A DNA stretch of 64,000 nt from Lactobacillales bacterium (GTDB lineage: Bacteria > Bacillota > Bacilli > Lactobacillales > Streptococcaceae): contig JAISJD010000008.1 of NCBI GenBank assembly GCA_031261705.1, positions 1 through 64,000 of the forward strand, written 5' to 3'. Positions 18,010-28,800 of this stretch are shown here, piece by piece. Every line of letters starts with the position of its first letter. Position 1 is the stretch's first letter. The position numbers and the translations under genes were made by a program. The notes beneath the pieces were generated by a model that had not been told where the DNA came from, ran no database searches, and was given only the letters and a program-made list of their open reading frames with translations.

Positions 18010-18038
18010 AGTATAACATTTTATTGAAACCGCTTCAA
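18010..18038 (-). promoter_or_regulatory. licT-bglP promoter with overlapping cre site
   Basis: Minus strand TTGAAG (18038-18033), a 17-base spacer and TATACT (18015-18010). The perfect palindrome TTGAAGCGGTTTCAA (18038-18024) covers the -35 and fits the CcpA cre consensus, predicting catabolite repression. Confidence 0.75.
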
Positions 18039-18217
18039 TATGTTTTTGGTTTGAATTTGCCTATTTTATGAAAAAAGTAGCCTCGCTATAGAATGCGTAC
18101 CACAACATTGAGCAAAATAGGTCACCAAAATCAACCTAAACTGAATATAGACAGATTTTTGTTATTTATTTTAAGGAGGATAAGTAAGAAGTGATCGTCC
18201 TATTCCCATAATTAATT

Positions 18218-18246
18218 TTCACACAGATAGAGTTTATCATTGTGAA
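18218..18246 (-). terminator. Possible weak terminator behind the sensor kinase
   Basis: TTCACA/TGTGAA arms with an inner GATA/TATC pairing, followed on the minus strand by AAAATTAATT. It lies 34 bp past the kinase stop. The T-run is poor. Confidence 0.35.
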
Positions 18247-18279
18247 TATCCCTTGTTTTCTGAATCAAAACGCAAATAA

Positions 18280-19635
18280 CTACTTGTTATAAATCTTCAA
18301 TAATGCGATTGTCGTAATGTAAGTGTCCTCTTCCATCCATTGTTTATAAATTCCACCATATTCATTAACAATTTTTTGAATACTTTTAATACCAATACCT
18401 TTTAATTTTTGAACTTTACGTGTTTCTATTTCTTGTAAATCAAAACTATTTGATACTTCAATCAAAATATTATTATTGAATGATTTAATACTTACCAATA
18501 TCTCTTTTTTATTGCTAGATGTGTTTCTTTGGACAGCATTAATAGCGTTATCTAATAAATTGCCAATGACAATTGCTAGCACATCATTTTCGATAATCAG
18601 TTTTTCTGGGAGTAACACTTTAACATTCAACGTTATTCCAAAATTTTCCGCATTTTTATTTTTTTCATTTAATAAATAATTAAGCAAAAAGTTATGCGTA
18701 TAAAAATGTCCAGCTCTTGCCAAACTATTTAATGATTGATGTAAATAGTTTTTAGCTTCTGTTATTTCATCATTTTCCAACATACCTAATAATAAAATTT
18801 GATGATTTCTTAAATCATGTCTGATATGCTTCATTTCTAACTGTGCTTTTTTTACATTTTCATAATACTTTAATTCTGCTTTAAATGAATTATTTTGAAC
18901 AGTTGATTGAGCATTTTTTTCAAAATATGTCTTAAAACTTCTATATAAGACTAATACACATAAATGAATAGAAAGGAAAATACAAATCGCCATTAATCCA
19001 AATTTATTTGAAATCGAATTTTCAATGGTATACTCGCGCATGAATACTAGCATAAAGAAAAAAGTAATAGATGAAACAATGATTAGTGGCAACAAGCTGA
19101 ATAAATTTATTTTATTGGTTGTTTCGATTTTTTGATTAAAAATAATTTTCAACTTACGTATGAATAAAATATCTAAAGTAGCAGCAATTACAAATTCCAA
19201 TAAACTCTTAAAATTTATTGGGATACTATTTAACGACATACTCGGATATTCAAAAATCATATTTCCTGCTATCATTGCTAATATATGAGATATTAAAAAT
19301 GAAACGGATAGCGAGAATATCCAAAAAGACACCCGAGTAATGATTAGTTGTTTTCTAAAAATACTTAAAATAATCATAATAGGTATAATGATTACATTAA
19401 AATAGAACTGAATGACCTGATAATGAAGAAAAAGAATATTTAGCCCGATAAATGAAATAATCATTAAAATATTATATGAATAATCAATGAATATTGTTTT
19501 TTTAGCGATATTTTTTTTTGAAAAAAAATACTTCACTAGGTATATTTCTAAAATAAATAGAAGTGTATGACAGGTGATTTTCTGAAAAAGGTATATATCC
19601 CAACCCAAGTATTCTCTTGTTAAATAATCAAACAT
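18280..19635 (-). CDS. AgrC/FsrC-like peptide-sensing histidine kinase
   Basis: The 451-residue protein has an N-terminal half of about six or seven membrane segments and a C-terminal HPK10-type kinase core. The phospho-accepting His is in HIRHDLRNHQ (about residue 270) and the ATP-binding domain carries NLLDNAINA and KGIGIKS. This is the architecture of kinases that sense secreted peptide pheromones (AgrC, FsrC, ComD, BlpH). Its start codon overlaps the stop of the response-regulator gene (TAATG). No AgrB-like protease or AgrD-like peptide gene is adjacent, so the signal is unknown; it may be produced elsewhere. Confidence 0.88.
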   Translation of the reverse strand: MFDYLTREYLGWDIYLFQKITCHTLLFILEIYLVKYFFSKKNIAKKTIFIDYSYNILMIISFIGLNILFLHYQVIQFYFNVIIIPIMIILSIFRKQLIITRVSFWIFSLSVSFLISHILAMIAGNMIFEYPSMSLNSIPINFKSLLEFVIAATLDILFIRKLKIIFNQKIETTNKINLFSLLPLIIVSSITFFFMLVFMREYTIENSISNKFGLMAICIFLSIHLCVLVLYRSFKTYFEKNAQSTVQNNSFKAELKYYENVKKAQLEMKHIRHDLRNHQILLLGMLENDEITEAKNYLHQSLNSLARAGHFYTHNFLLNYLLNEKNKNAENFGITLNVKVLLPEKLIIENDVLAIVIGNLLDNAINAVQRNTSSNKKEILVSIKSFNNNILIEVSNSFDLQEIETRKVQKLKGIGIKSIQKIVNEYGGIYKQWMEEDTYITTIALLKIYNK

Positions 19636-20342
19636 TACATTATTTTCCTCAATTTCGTAATAATTTGTTCTTTTGCTTTTTTAATAAATTTTTGACTTAT
19701 TGGAAGTTCGATTGTCTTTGAATAGCCTAAGTCAACTAGTAAATAGTGATTAGCCATTTCTTTAATATAATTGCTATTCACAATAAAGGAAGTATGGATT
19801 TGAACAAAGTTTTCGTTAAGCATCGAGAGAAGTTTTTCAGTTGTCATGATTGTTATAAAACTATTTTCCTTCGTATGGATTATGACACTACGTTTGTTCT
19901 TTTCAAAGTATATTATCTGATTTAAAGCAATATTATGGGATACTTTGTTGAAGCTAAATATAAATCTATTATTCTCTAAAGCTAGATATTTTATCACTCT
20001 ATCTAATGCAGGGAATAATTTTGTTTTATTAAGTGGTTTTAAAATATAATCAAATGTTTGTATTTTGAAAACATCTTCCATATATTCTTTGAAATTTGTT
20101 AAAAATATTATTGGTGTATAAATATTATTTTCTCTAATTTTTTCGGCTAAATCAATTCCTGAATATTCAGGAAATTCAATATCTAGTATAAATAAATCGT
20201 AAGATATTTCCTCACATCTGCTAATTAAACTTTGAGGTGATGTAAAAATATCAACTACAACTGATGCTTGTTTGTAGTCCATCAAAATTTCCTTTGTTAG
20301 ACTCGCAATAGCCAGTACATCATCGCATACCGCAATTTTCAT
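19635..20342 (-). CDS. AgrA/FsrA-like LytTR response regulator
   Basis: The 235-residue protein has a receiver domain with phospho-acceptor Asp54 (LFILDIEFPEY) and a C-terminal LytTR DNA-binding domain (from about 135; the FVQIHTSFIVNSNYI segment is typical). LytTR regulators bind short direct repeats upstream of bacteriocin, virulence or competence genes. I take the ATG at 20342, preceded by AGGGGGG; the longer frame to 20393 has no signal. It is co-transcribed with the kinase. The two secreted-protein genes starting at 20563 are divergent from it and are the obvious candidate targets. Confidence 0.88.
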   Translation of the reverse strand: MKIAVCDDVLAIASLTKEILMDYKQASVVVDIFTSPQSLISRCEEISYDLFILDIEFPEYSGIDLAEKIRENNIYTPIIFLTNFKEYMEDVFKIQTFDYILKPLNKTKLFPALDRVIKYLALENNRFIFSFNKVSHNIALNQIIYFEKNKRSVIIHTKENSFITIMTTEKLLSMLNENFVQIHTSFIVNSNYIKEMANHYLLVDLGYSKTIELPISQKFIKKAKEQIITKLRKIM

Positions 20343-20562
20343 AAGTGTATCCCCCCTTTCCTGAATACTACCACAGGAAAATTTTAAACGCATTCATTAT
20401 TGAAAAAATTGATGGATTTTTCATGCCAATAAAAAAACATTTAGGAAATATTTAAAACCTTTCTATGAATTATTACATATAAAAGATAATTCGTTACATG
20501 ATAGATTTTCACTTGGAATTTGTATGTATAATGGAGCTATCCAAGAAAGGAAGAGAGGTTTT

Positions 20563-21261
20563 ATGACAAATTTCAAAGCGCTACTCATTGCTTCACTTAC
20601 TCTGGGAACTTTGTCTGTAGTAAATATTGAAGCACGAGCACAGGAACAAAATGGTCCCGAACAAGCACCAATTTTACGAAGTGATGCAGAAGTTACAACT
20701 CGTTTTACTGGAATGAATGATTCTGATTCCCTCCTTATATTACCCGATGGCGAATTTCTTCATGGTGAAGTCGAAATTTCTACAATAGATGAGCCTGAAA
20801 AAATTCTTGAAAAATACAATAGTAATACTGATCCAAAAGCAAAAACTGTTGCTGAAATAAAAAGAAGTTGGAAAACACAACCAGTAGAATTATTGGATAA
20901 TGTTATTAAAGAGAATGATTTATTGAGAGGTGCTGCCCCCGCTCCTTTATCAGCTTTAAAAACCTTAGTTGGTGGAGAAACTTATTTATCTAATGGTTTT
21001 AGTGGCCGTGGTTGGAGATATGCAGAAAGTTACTATAGACCTGCTACAGGAACAGGAAAATTTTTACGTTGGGAAACAATCAAGGATAGTGGTATAGTCG
21101 GTGACCGTGAAGATGCAAATAAAACTTACCGTACGGGTATTGGGTATGGCTATAAAATATACCCTGGACACCCACAATCAGTCACTGGTATAAATAACAC
21201 TTTGACATATTATACCTATAACCCAATAAAAGGTTCATACTATTCTGTTGCTAACTACTAA
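20563..21261 (+). CDS. Secreted protein of unknown function beside the Agr-like system
   Basis: I do not recognise this 232-residue protein. Residues 1-26 form a good Sec signal peptide ending IEARA. The middle contains a motif (EKILEKYNSNTDPKAKTVAE, about 79-98) that recurs in the next gene's product. The C-terminal 90 residues are rich in Gly, Tyr and Thr (for example SNGFSGRGWRYAESYY). It has no LPxTG motif, lipobox or recognisable enzyme motif, so it is probably released. The ATG at 20563 follows GGAAGAGAGG. A TATAAT lies at about 20526 without a good -35, which suits an activated promoter. Confidence 0.75.
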   Translation: MTNFKALLIASLTLGTLSVVNIEARAQEQNGPEQAPILRSDAEVTTRFTGMNDSDSLLILPDGEFLHGEVEISTIDEPEKILEKYNSNTDPKAKTVAEIKRSWKTQPVELLDNVIKENDLLRGAAPAPLSALKTLVGGETYLSNGFSGRGWRYAESYYRPATGTGKFLRWETIKDSGIVGDREDANKTYRTGIGYGYKIYPGHPQSVTGINNTLTYYTYNPIKGSYYSVANY

Positions 21262-21309
21262 TTTACTGATTTCAAAAGAATAATGTTTTATAATAAGGAG
21301 GAAGTTAAA

Positions 21310-21741
21310 ATGAAACAAAAAAAAGCTTTATTTTTAATCCCATTGGTTCTCATTACAATGGCAATAATCGCATTAACAAGTGGACACGATAATATTGCGG
21401 TTGCTGACGAACCGGCTGAAAATAATCAAGTACCTAAAGATAAAATGCCGGCAACACTAAAAATAGCATTACAAAAGTTTAAAAATCTTAGTGAGGAAGA
21501 ATTTGAAGAACTTTTCCCAGGTGTTGATGATTCAGCGCGTGTCTTAGCAATGGCCGAAGGAAATGATGAGGACGGATATGGTTATGGTTTTTTCACTTCT
21601 CCTGCAAGTAACACCGAAGATTCAGTAGTTCTTGATATGGATACCGGAGAAGTTCTCGAAAGATATAACCTTTCCACTGACCCAGATGCCACCACATTGG
21701 GAGAAATTAAAAAAGCACTAAGAGAACTTCGAGGAGAATAA
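21310..21741 (+). CDS. Small secreted or membrane-anchored protein sharing a motif with its neighbour
   Basis: This 143-residue product is unknown to me. It has an N-terminal hydrophobic segment (about 6-24) that may be a signal peptide or anchor, then an acidic mature part. Near the C-terminus it reads GEVLERYNLSTDPDATTLGE (about 113-132), clearly related to the motif in the preceding protein. The ATG at 21310 follows AAGGAGG. It lies 48 bp behind the first secreted-protein gene and before a strong terminator, so the two form an operon. Confidence 0.72.
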   Translation: MKQKKALFLIPLVLITMAIIALTSGHDNIAVADEPAENNQVPKDKMPATLKIALQKFKNLSEEEFEELFPGVDDSARVLAMAEGNDEDGYGYGFFTSPASNTEDSVVLDMDTGEVLERYNLSTDPDATTLGEIKKALRELRGE

Positions 21742-21775
21742 GACGATTTTTCATCTTAACTCTTGCTCGTAAATA

Positions 21776-21828
21776 AAACAAAGACTGTTCCAGTAAAATT
21801 TATATTAGAATAGTCTTTGTTTTTTTTT
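21776..21828 (+). terminator. Terminator of the secreted-protein operon
   Basis: A 15-bp stem with one G-T pair (AAACAAAGACTGTTC and partner) with a 17-base loop, followed by a run of T residues. Confidence 0.85.
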
Positions 21829-22223
21829 GCAAAAAATTATTGAATGCTTTTTTGTCGGAATAAAATTTGGACGGTCGAGTTCTATTTACTGTATTTCCAG
21901 ATTTTATAATCAAATGAATTCAATAGTCTACTAATTTAATTCGTGCTTAAAAGTAATGATTTTCTCGGCAAGGGATTTCATAAATTCTGTTTTAACCTTT
22001 CAAACATACACTTTCTAAAAAAATGGGTTGAAATTTGTCGATTAAACTTTACTCGAAATTTTTTTTCACCATCTCTTTGATTAACCCTTCTAATATTCAA
22101 TAACATGAGGATTCGGAAAGTGGCTAACTTGCTAGTGCAATTTGGCAAAAAATGAGATAATGTAACCAACACTTTTGTAAAAGTTTGTTAGCTAAATCAC
22201 CTCAAAAGAACGAAATGACTTTA
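21829..22223. other. Non-coding interval before the IS200/IS605 right end
   Basis: About 395 bp with low GC. A 64-codon open frame on the minus strand (21978-22172) has no ribosome site and no family resemblance, so I do not call it. The last bases before 22224 are host flank of the insertion sequence and would supply the guide of a TnpB omega RNA. Confidence 0.5.
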
Positions 22224-22400
22224 GTGAACTACCCCCACTTAGTGAAGACGCTGGCTCTTAACGCTTGAAGTGGGAGCTTCGTGGAAACAGAGCTTACTTG
22301 TTACATCATGCGTTAGCATGATGAACAGCGGTTTCTCTTTTATACCCCACAAGGCTCGTTCCGAACCTATCTATGATAAGACTACGCAATTTGTAACATT
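22224..22400 (-). ncRNA. Presumptive omega RNA (TnpB guide RNA scaffold)
   Basis: In IS200/IS605 elements the transcript covering the end of tnpB and the right end forms the omega RNA that guides TnpB; its guide is the host DNA just outside the element. Here the tnpB 3' end and the 158 bp after it hold several hairpins, ending with the CCCACTT/AAGTGGG stem and GGTAGTTCAC. The extent is inferred from the family, and the 5' end is approximate. Confidence 0.55.
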
Positions 22401-23533
22401 TCGTTCAGTAGACGTAAGCCTTCGGTTTCAATATTGATACTGGCGTTTATATCTCTATCGTGATGAAAGCCACAATTAGGACAATTCCACTCACGAATAC
22501 CAAGTGTTTTCTTGCCTGAGTTATAACCACAATCAGAACAGATTTGACTAGACGGATACCACGTATTGATTTTCACGATAGTTTTTCCATACCAGTCAGC
22601 TTTATATTCTAATTTACTTACAAATTTAGACCAGCTAACATCAGCGATAGATTTCGCTAATTTATGATTGCGTATCATACCTTTGACATTCAGGTTTTCT
22701 AAGCAGATAACATCGTGGTTATTGATGATTTCTGTACTTAGCTTATTCAGAAAGTCATTTCTTTGATTCGATACTTTCTCATGTAATTTAGCAACAATCA
22801 GTTTTTGTTTTTGATAGTTTTTACAATCAACTAATTTGCGTCCTTGTTTCTTAGCAATTTCACTTTTACGTGACAACTTGCGTTGTTCAACAGCCAATTT
22901 CTTAGCTGTCTTAGCAAGAAACTTAGGATTGGCAATCTTAGTACCGTCAGACAAAATAAGGAAATCAGCAATACCTAAGTCACCACCAACTGTTTTACCT
23001 GTTTGCTTTTTAGCTGATACAGTCGTTTTGCAAAGCAAAGAAACATAATACTTGCCCGTTGATGTACGAGTGATTGTAGCTGATTTGATAATGCCTGTTG
23101 GTTGACGGTGTAACTTAATACGAATTGGTGCTTTTATTTTTGGTAACTTCAAGTATTTATTTTCGTAAATTGCTACCGTTCCATTTTGATTGTTCGTAGT
23201 GTAGCTTTGAACTGGATTTTTACGACTTTTCCATTTTGGAAATCCAACGGATTTATCACGGAAGAAATTCTTGTATGCTTTATCTAAATTCATTTGTGCG
23301 TTCGCCAAAGCTAAACTATCGACTTCTTTAAGAAACGGAAAGTCTTTCTTATATTGAGCAGGTGTTGGATATTTCATCTTTTCGCCAGTAATTTTAGACT
23401 CTTCGTATGATTTCATACGGTCATCTAACAGGAGATTATGGACTTTACGCACACAACCGAACGATTTAGCGAAAAATGTTTCCTGCTCATCATTCGGATA
23501 AATACGATATTTGAACGCTTTTAAGATTTCCAT
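22382..23533 (-). CDS. tnpB: TnpB RNA-guided nuclease of the IS200/IS605 element
   Basis: TnpB is a compact RNA-guided DNA endonuclease, the ancestor of Cas12, that cuts the empty donor site and helps retain the element. The 383-residue protein has an N-terminal OrfB HTH region and a split RuvC nuclease with Asp185 (GGDLGIAD), Glu279 (CLENLN) and Asp361 (DRDINAS). A zinc ribbon of Cys332, Cys335, Cys351 and Cys354 lies between. All key residues are intact and the length is normal, so it is probably active. AAAGGTAGG precedes the ATG, and its start overlaps the end of tnpA. Confidence 0.93.
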   Translation of the reverse strand: MEILKAFKYRIYPNDEQETFFAKSFGCVRKVHNLLLDDRMKSYEESKITGEKMKYPTPAQYKKDFPFLKEVDSLALANAQMNLDKAYKNFFRDKSVGFPKWKSRKNPVQSYTTNNQNGTVAIYENKYLKLPKIKAPIRIKLHRQPTGIIKSATITRTSTGKYYVSLLCKTTVSAKKQTGKTVGGDLGIADFLILSDGTKIANPKFLAKTAKKLAVEQRKLSRKSEIAKKQGRKLVDCKNYQKQKLIVAKLHEKVSNQRNDFLNKLSTEIINNHDVICLENLNVKGMIRNHKLAKSIADVSWSKFVSKLEYKADWYGKTIVKINTWYPSSQICSDCGYNSGKKTLGIREWNCPNCGFHHDRDINASINIETEGLRLLNEMLQIA

Positions 23534-23954
23534 ATCTAACGCCTACCTTTCTAATTATTTTTTGTCCTTGTGACTGAATATACTTCTTAATGACTTCGAT
23601 TGGAGCACCACCTGTTGTAAGTAAGCAAGATGATTTAGACCAAAACATTTCTTTCCAAAGTTGTTTCTTTACTTGTGGATAGTCTTTTTTGACCAACCTA
23701 GAACTGACTGATTTATAGGAATTGATGAATTTGGTTATTTCCGTATTTGGGTATGCTTTGAACATAACGTGAATATGGTCTTTGTCGTGCTTCCACTCAA
23801 CAACCGTAATATTATAGTTCAATCCAATACGTTCAAAATGCGAACGTAAGTAATCTGAAATTTCATCATCTAGTACCGCTCTACGATATTTCGTTACGAG
23901 AACAAGATGATAATACAACAAGAATACTGAATGATTATTGCTATCTAACTTCAT
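23490..23954 (-). CDS. tnpA: IS200-type Y1 HUH transposase TnpA
   Basis: TnpA catalyses single-strand excision and insertion of the element. The 154-residue protein has the HUH metal-binding pair His60 and His62 (DKDHIHVMF) and the catalytic Tyr125 ([10 protein letters not shown]), the usual size and arrangement. I use the ATG at 23954 (MKLDSN) because AAAGGTGG lies eight bases upstream; the frame opens at a GTG at 23966. It overlaps tnpB by 44 bp in another frame, a known arrangement in this family. Confidence 0.93.
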   Translation of the reverse strand: MKLDSNNHSVFLLYYHLVLVTKYRRAVLDDEISDYLRSHFERIGLNYNITVVEWKHDKDHIHVMFKAYPNTEITKFINSYKSVSSRLVKKDYPQVKKQLWKEMFWSKSSCLLTTGGAPIEVIKKYIQSQGQKIIRKVGVRYGNLKSVQISYLSE

Positions 23955-24120
23955 TGATACAACCACCTTTATATTTCTAAATACATTATTGGTATAATCG
24001 CAATAAAGCTAGATATTATCGGGCTTTGAACTGCCCGAAGGAAGTCTCTATCCCGAACGGCATTCATCACCCACCTACTTCGTTGAGGTGGACGACTTCT
24101 GCCTAATTTAAGTTAAAAGA

Positions 24121-24165
24121 AAAAAGTTCAAAACCTAAGGAAATTCCATTAGATTTCAAACTTTT
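24121..24165 (-). terminator. Terminator of the TPR-protein gene
   Basis: Imperfect 17-bp arms (beginning AAAAGTTTGAAATCTAA on the minus strand), followed by TTTTTTC. It overlaps the stop codon region of the TPR gene and separates it from the insertion sequence. Confidence 0.65.
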
Positions 24166-25121
24166 CACACCATTGCTTCATTCAACATTATTCGAAGTTT
24201 CCGCTGCTCTTTTCGTACCTCTTTCATAATTGCAGGATCTTCATGACTTTCAAAATCCACTGCATACTCTTCAAGGTAAGCAAGCGCCCACAATTCTGGC
24301 TCGGCAATCACTTCATCTGCAAAAGGATAAAGTAATGCAAATTGAATGCGAATTTCTTCAACCATATTAATCAGTAAAATCGGGTCGTTATTTCCTAATT
24401 CTTTCTCAATCATTGCTATCATTCGTTTATAAGTTTGACTTTCATAGGGTTGTGAAAGCTCCGCGGGAATCATCGCACGTTCCCCTTTGTTTAACCATAG
24501 AAATGTAATCTTCTCCCGAATGTTCATGCCTGACAATTCTTCAATTAGCCACGATTTTACAAAAATATTCGTTTCTGGCTTCAAGAGTAAGACTTTTGCT
24601 ACCTCAAGAAAATCATCCTGTGGTAGCTGGATCGATTTTTTTACCTGTGCCATTTGTTCAAAGGCTGGGAGTTTGGTTAGTTGAAGCAATTCCTCTTTCA
24701 GCTCATTGATTTTCCGTTTTTCAAATTGACGATAAAGTAGTTCCGCATGACGAACTTCCTTTTTCACACGAACGAGCTTGTTCATCTCCTCTGAATTATC
24801 CTGTAAAATTCGTTCATTGAGAATTTGATGTGCCTGCACAAATTGATGATTGCCAACTAATAATTGAATATAAAACACGAGGTAATCAATGTGTAAATAA
24901 TAATCTCGTTTAAATTCTTGTGCTAATTCTAACGCCTCTTCAACCTCTCCCAAGTCAAATAACGTATTCGTTAATAAGAAATTCAGCGGAAAATCGGGCG
25001 CTATTTCATACGCCTTGGAGAAATAATCTACCGCTTTTGAAAAATTCTGCTGATTAATTGCTTCTTGCCCAAGCTCAATAAATCGTTCAAAATTCTTTGG
25101 GAATTGAATTTCTTGCCCCAT
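24165..25121 (-). CDS. Tetratricopeptide-repeat protein, function unknown
   Basis: This 318-residue cytoplasmic protein has TPR-like helical repeats near the N-terminus (for example FIELGQEAINQQNFSKAVDY and the following SKAYEIAPDFPLN). The rest is helical and acidic with no enzyme motif. TPR proteins act as protein-binding scaffolds. The start at 25121 (MGQEIQ) is preceded by GGGGAGGTGG; the frame extending to 25151 is not needed. It lies 38 bp behind a small unknown gene in the same direction and is probably co-transcribed with it. Similar TPR proteins are common in Lactobacillales, but I cannot name a function. Confidence 0.8.
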   Translation of the reverse strand: MGQEIQFPKNFERFIELGQEAINQQNFSKAVDYFSKAYEIAPDFPLNFLLTNTLFDLGEVEEALELAQEFKRDYYLHIDYLVFYIQLLVGNHQFVQAHQILNERILQDNSEEMNKLVRVKKEVRHAELLYRQFEKRKINELKEELLQLTKLPAFEQMAQVKKSIQLPQDDFLEVAKVLLLKPETNIFVKSWLIEELSGMNIREKITFLWLNKGERAMIPAELSQPYESQTYKRMIAMIEKELGNNDPILLINMVEEIRIQFALLYPFADEVIAEPELWALAYLEEYAVDFESHEDPAIMKEVRKEQRKLRIMLNEAMV

Positions 25122-25159
25122 GTTGCCACCTCCCCAAAATGCGTTTTTCATTTTACTCT

Positions 25160-25453
25160 TTAGTAAAGATTATTGATAATCACCGCTTGTTCACTTGGTT
25201 TGCCCGTTTTTTCAAATTTTGATTCTCTTTCAGCCAAGCTCATGCCATAAAACTTCTCATGGTTTAGTGGATCCTCAACAACAAATTGCACCACTTCTTT
25301 CACTTCGATAGCATTAGGCTGTACCTCTTGCACAGAATCCCATCCAGTATTTAAGTAAATTTTTGTTTCATCAGTAATACCTTGTTGTGTTTCTATTTCA
25401 GCGATTTTTTTCTTCAATTCCCCTACTGTCATTACTGGAATTTGATTTTCCAT
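25160..25453 (-). CDS. Small conserved-looking protein of unknown function
   Basis: A 97-residue cytoplasmic protein with no signal peptide or membrane segment. Its N-terminal half (MTVGELKKKIAEIE, then a TKIYLNTGWDSVQEV stretch) reads like a folded alpha/beta domain. GAGGAGAAG precedes the ATG. It is followed by the TPR gene and preceded by a terminator belonging to the glucosidase operon, so it heads a two-gene unit. I do not recognise the family. Confidence 0.65.
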   Translation of the reverse strand: MENQIPVMTVGELKKKIAEIETQQGITDETKIYLNTGWDSVQEVQPNAIEVKEVVQFVVEDPLNHEKFYGMSLAERESKFEKTGKPSEQAVIINNLY

Positions 25454-25566
25454 ATTCTTCTCCTCATTCCCTTACATTCCTCTAAATTCATTTTAACAAA
25501 ATCTTGTCTACAATCAAAACGTTTCCATGTAATGTTGGATTAAAACTTTCACTAACTATCTAACGA

Positions 25567-25604
25567 AAAATCCAGAATCACTAAGTTAAATGATTCTGGA
25601 TTTT
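25567..25604. terminator. Terminator of the phospho-beta-glucosidase operon
   Basis: A perfect 14-bp stem (AAAATCCAGAATCA and complement) with a 10-base loop. The T-run within the outer arm works on both strands; on the minus strand it follows the glucosidase stop by 14 bp. Confidence 0.85.
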
Positions 25605-25618
25605 ATCTAATATTTATT

Positions 25619-27971
<2,353 letters not shown>

Positions 27972-28038
27972 CCCTTTTTCCTCCCATTCTTGTTATAATA
28001 ATAGAAACAAAATCAATTCAACAAAAGGAGAATTAATC

Positions 28039-28779
28039 ATGTTTGAACAATTGAGCGACAAACTTTTTACATCCGCTGAAAAAGATATTTTTTCTTTCAT
28101 CATGCAACATCCTGAAAGAGTCAGCCAAATGCGTGTCAAGGACTTAGCAGAAAGCGTCCATGTTGCCCCATCATCCATTATTAAATTTATTCATAAAATC
28201 CATTTTAAAAGCTTTTATGACTTTAAATCCTATCTTAAGCAAAATATTACACCAACAAAAACAACTAATTTAGTAAGCGGTCAGATAACACTAGATTGTT
28301 TACCTGAAAATTATGAGGACTTGATTGCTTCGATTGCCGAATGTTTAACTAAACACCAACTTGTCTATTGTGTTGGTCTAGGCGGTTCGGGCATTTTAGC
28401 CGAATATGCCAAACATCAGCTTTCTATTTTTGGATGTATTACTTTACTCGTTAAGGATAGCTTTGCTCCATTCTTTACTTTGCTTCCCCTTAAACAAGAT
28501 TGTGCGGTAATATTTTTCTCTGTTTCTGGAAAAACTAAAGAATTATTAAATATAATCAACCCTCTACTTGCAAATAATATAGATGTCATCAGTGTTACTA
28601 ATGGTTCTGCCAATCCCTTAGCCGAAAAAGCCACGATTAGCTTTCCCTATCATGTAAAGAAAGAGCGAATCCATATGACAGCTGAGGTTTCAACTCAATT
28701 ACCTGTTTTATTCATGATTGAATCTCTCTCTCGTCAAATTTATCGAACAAAATTAATTGAAAATAAAAAGCAAGAGTAA
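28039..28779 (+). CDS. MurR/RpiR-family transcriptional regulator
   Basis: The 246-residue protein has an N-terminal RpiR helix-turn-helix domain (about 1-77; the VKDLAESVHVAPSSIIKFIH stretch is the recognition region) and a C-terminal SIS sugar-phosphate-binding domain (about 100-235; VGLGGSGILAEYA and FFSVSGKTKELL). Such regulators sense a phosphosugar and control the adjacent catabolic genes. The ATG at 28039 follows AAAGGAG. It lies between, and in the opposite direction to, the EIIC gene and the kinase-glucosidase operon, and probably controls both. Confidence 0.9.
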   Translation: MFEQLSDKLFTSAEKDIFSFIMQHPERVSQMRVKDLAESVHVAPSSIIKFIHKIHFKSFYDFKSYLKQNITPTKTTNLVSGQITLDCLPENYEDLIASIAECLTKHQLVYCVGLGGSGILAEYAKHQLSIFGCITLLVKDSFAPFFTLLPLKQDCAVIFFSVSGKTKELLNIINPLLANNIDVISVTNGSANPLAEKATISFPYHVKKERIHMTAEVSTQLPVLFMIESLSRQIYRTKLIENKKQE

Positions 28780-28800
28780 CTTTTTAAAAAGAAAAATACT

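Larger units (their letters stand above)
22224..24091 (-). mobile_element. IS200/IS605-family insertion sequence, apparently intact
   Basis: The element has tnpA and tnpB in tandem, overlapping by 44 bp, both with complete catalytic residues. At the left end (high coordinates) is a hairpin CCACCT/AGGTGG with a 9-base loop (24071-24091). At the right end (low coordinates) is a CCCACTT/AAGTGGG hairpin (22234-22240 and 22268-22274) followed by GGTAGTTCAC. These elements lack terminal inverted repeats and move as single strands recognised through such subterminal hairpins. I place the right boundary near 22224 because a CRISPR spacer in this window diverges exactly there. The left boundary is uncertain by some tens of bases. 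Confidence 0.8.

Noticed and set aside
18053-18136. CCTATTTT/AAAATAGG inverted arms upstream of the licT leader
   Set aside because: Short arms with a roughly 60-base loop in AT-rich DNA; no T-run and no nearby gene to explain it.
18171-18211. AGGAGG followed by a GTG-started six-codon frame reading MIVLFP, reminiscent of pheromone peptides
   Set aside because: The spacing is long (11 bases), the frame is tiny, and there is no precursor or signal sequence; too easily found by chance to be the missing signal of the kinase system.
21978-22172. 64-codon frame on the minus strand beside the IS right end
   Set aside because: No Shine-Dalgarno sequence and an unlikely composition; I saw no transposase motif.
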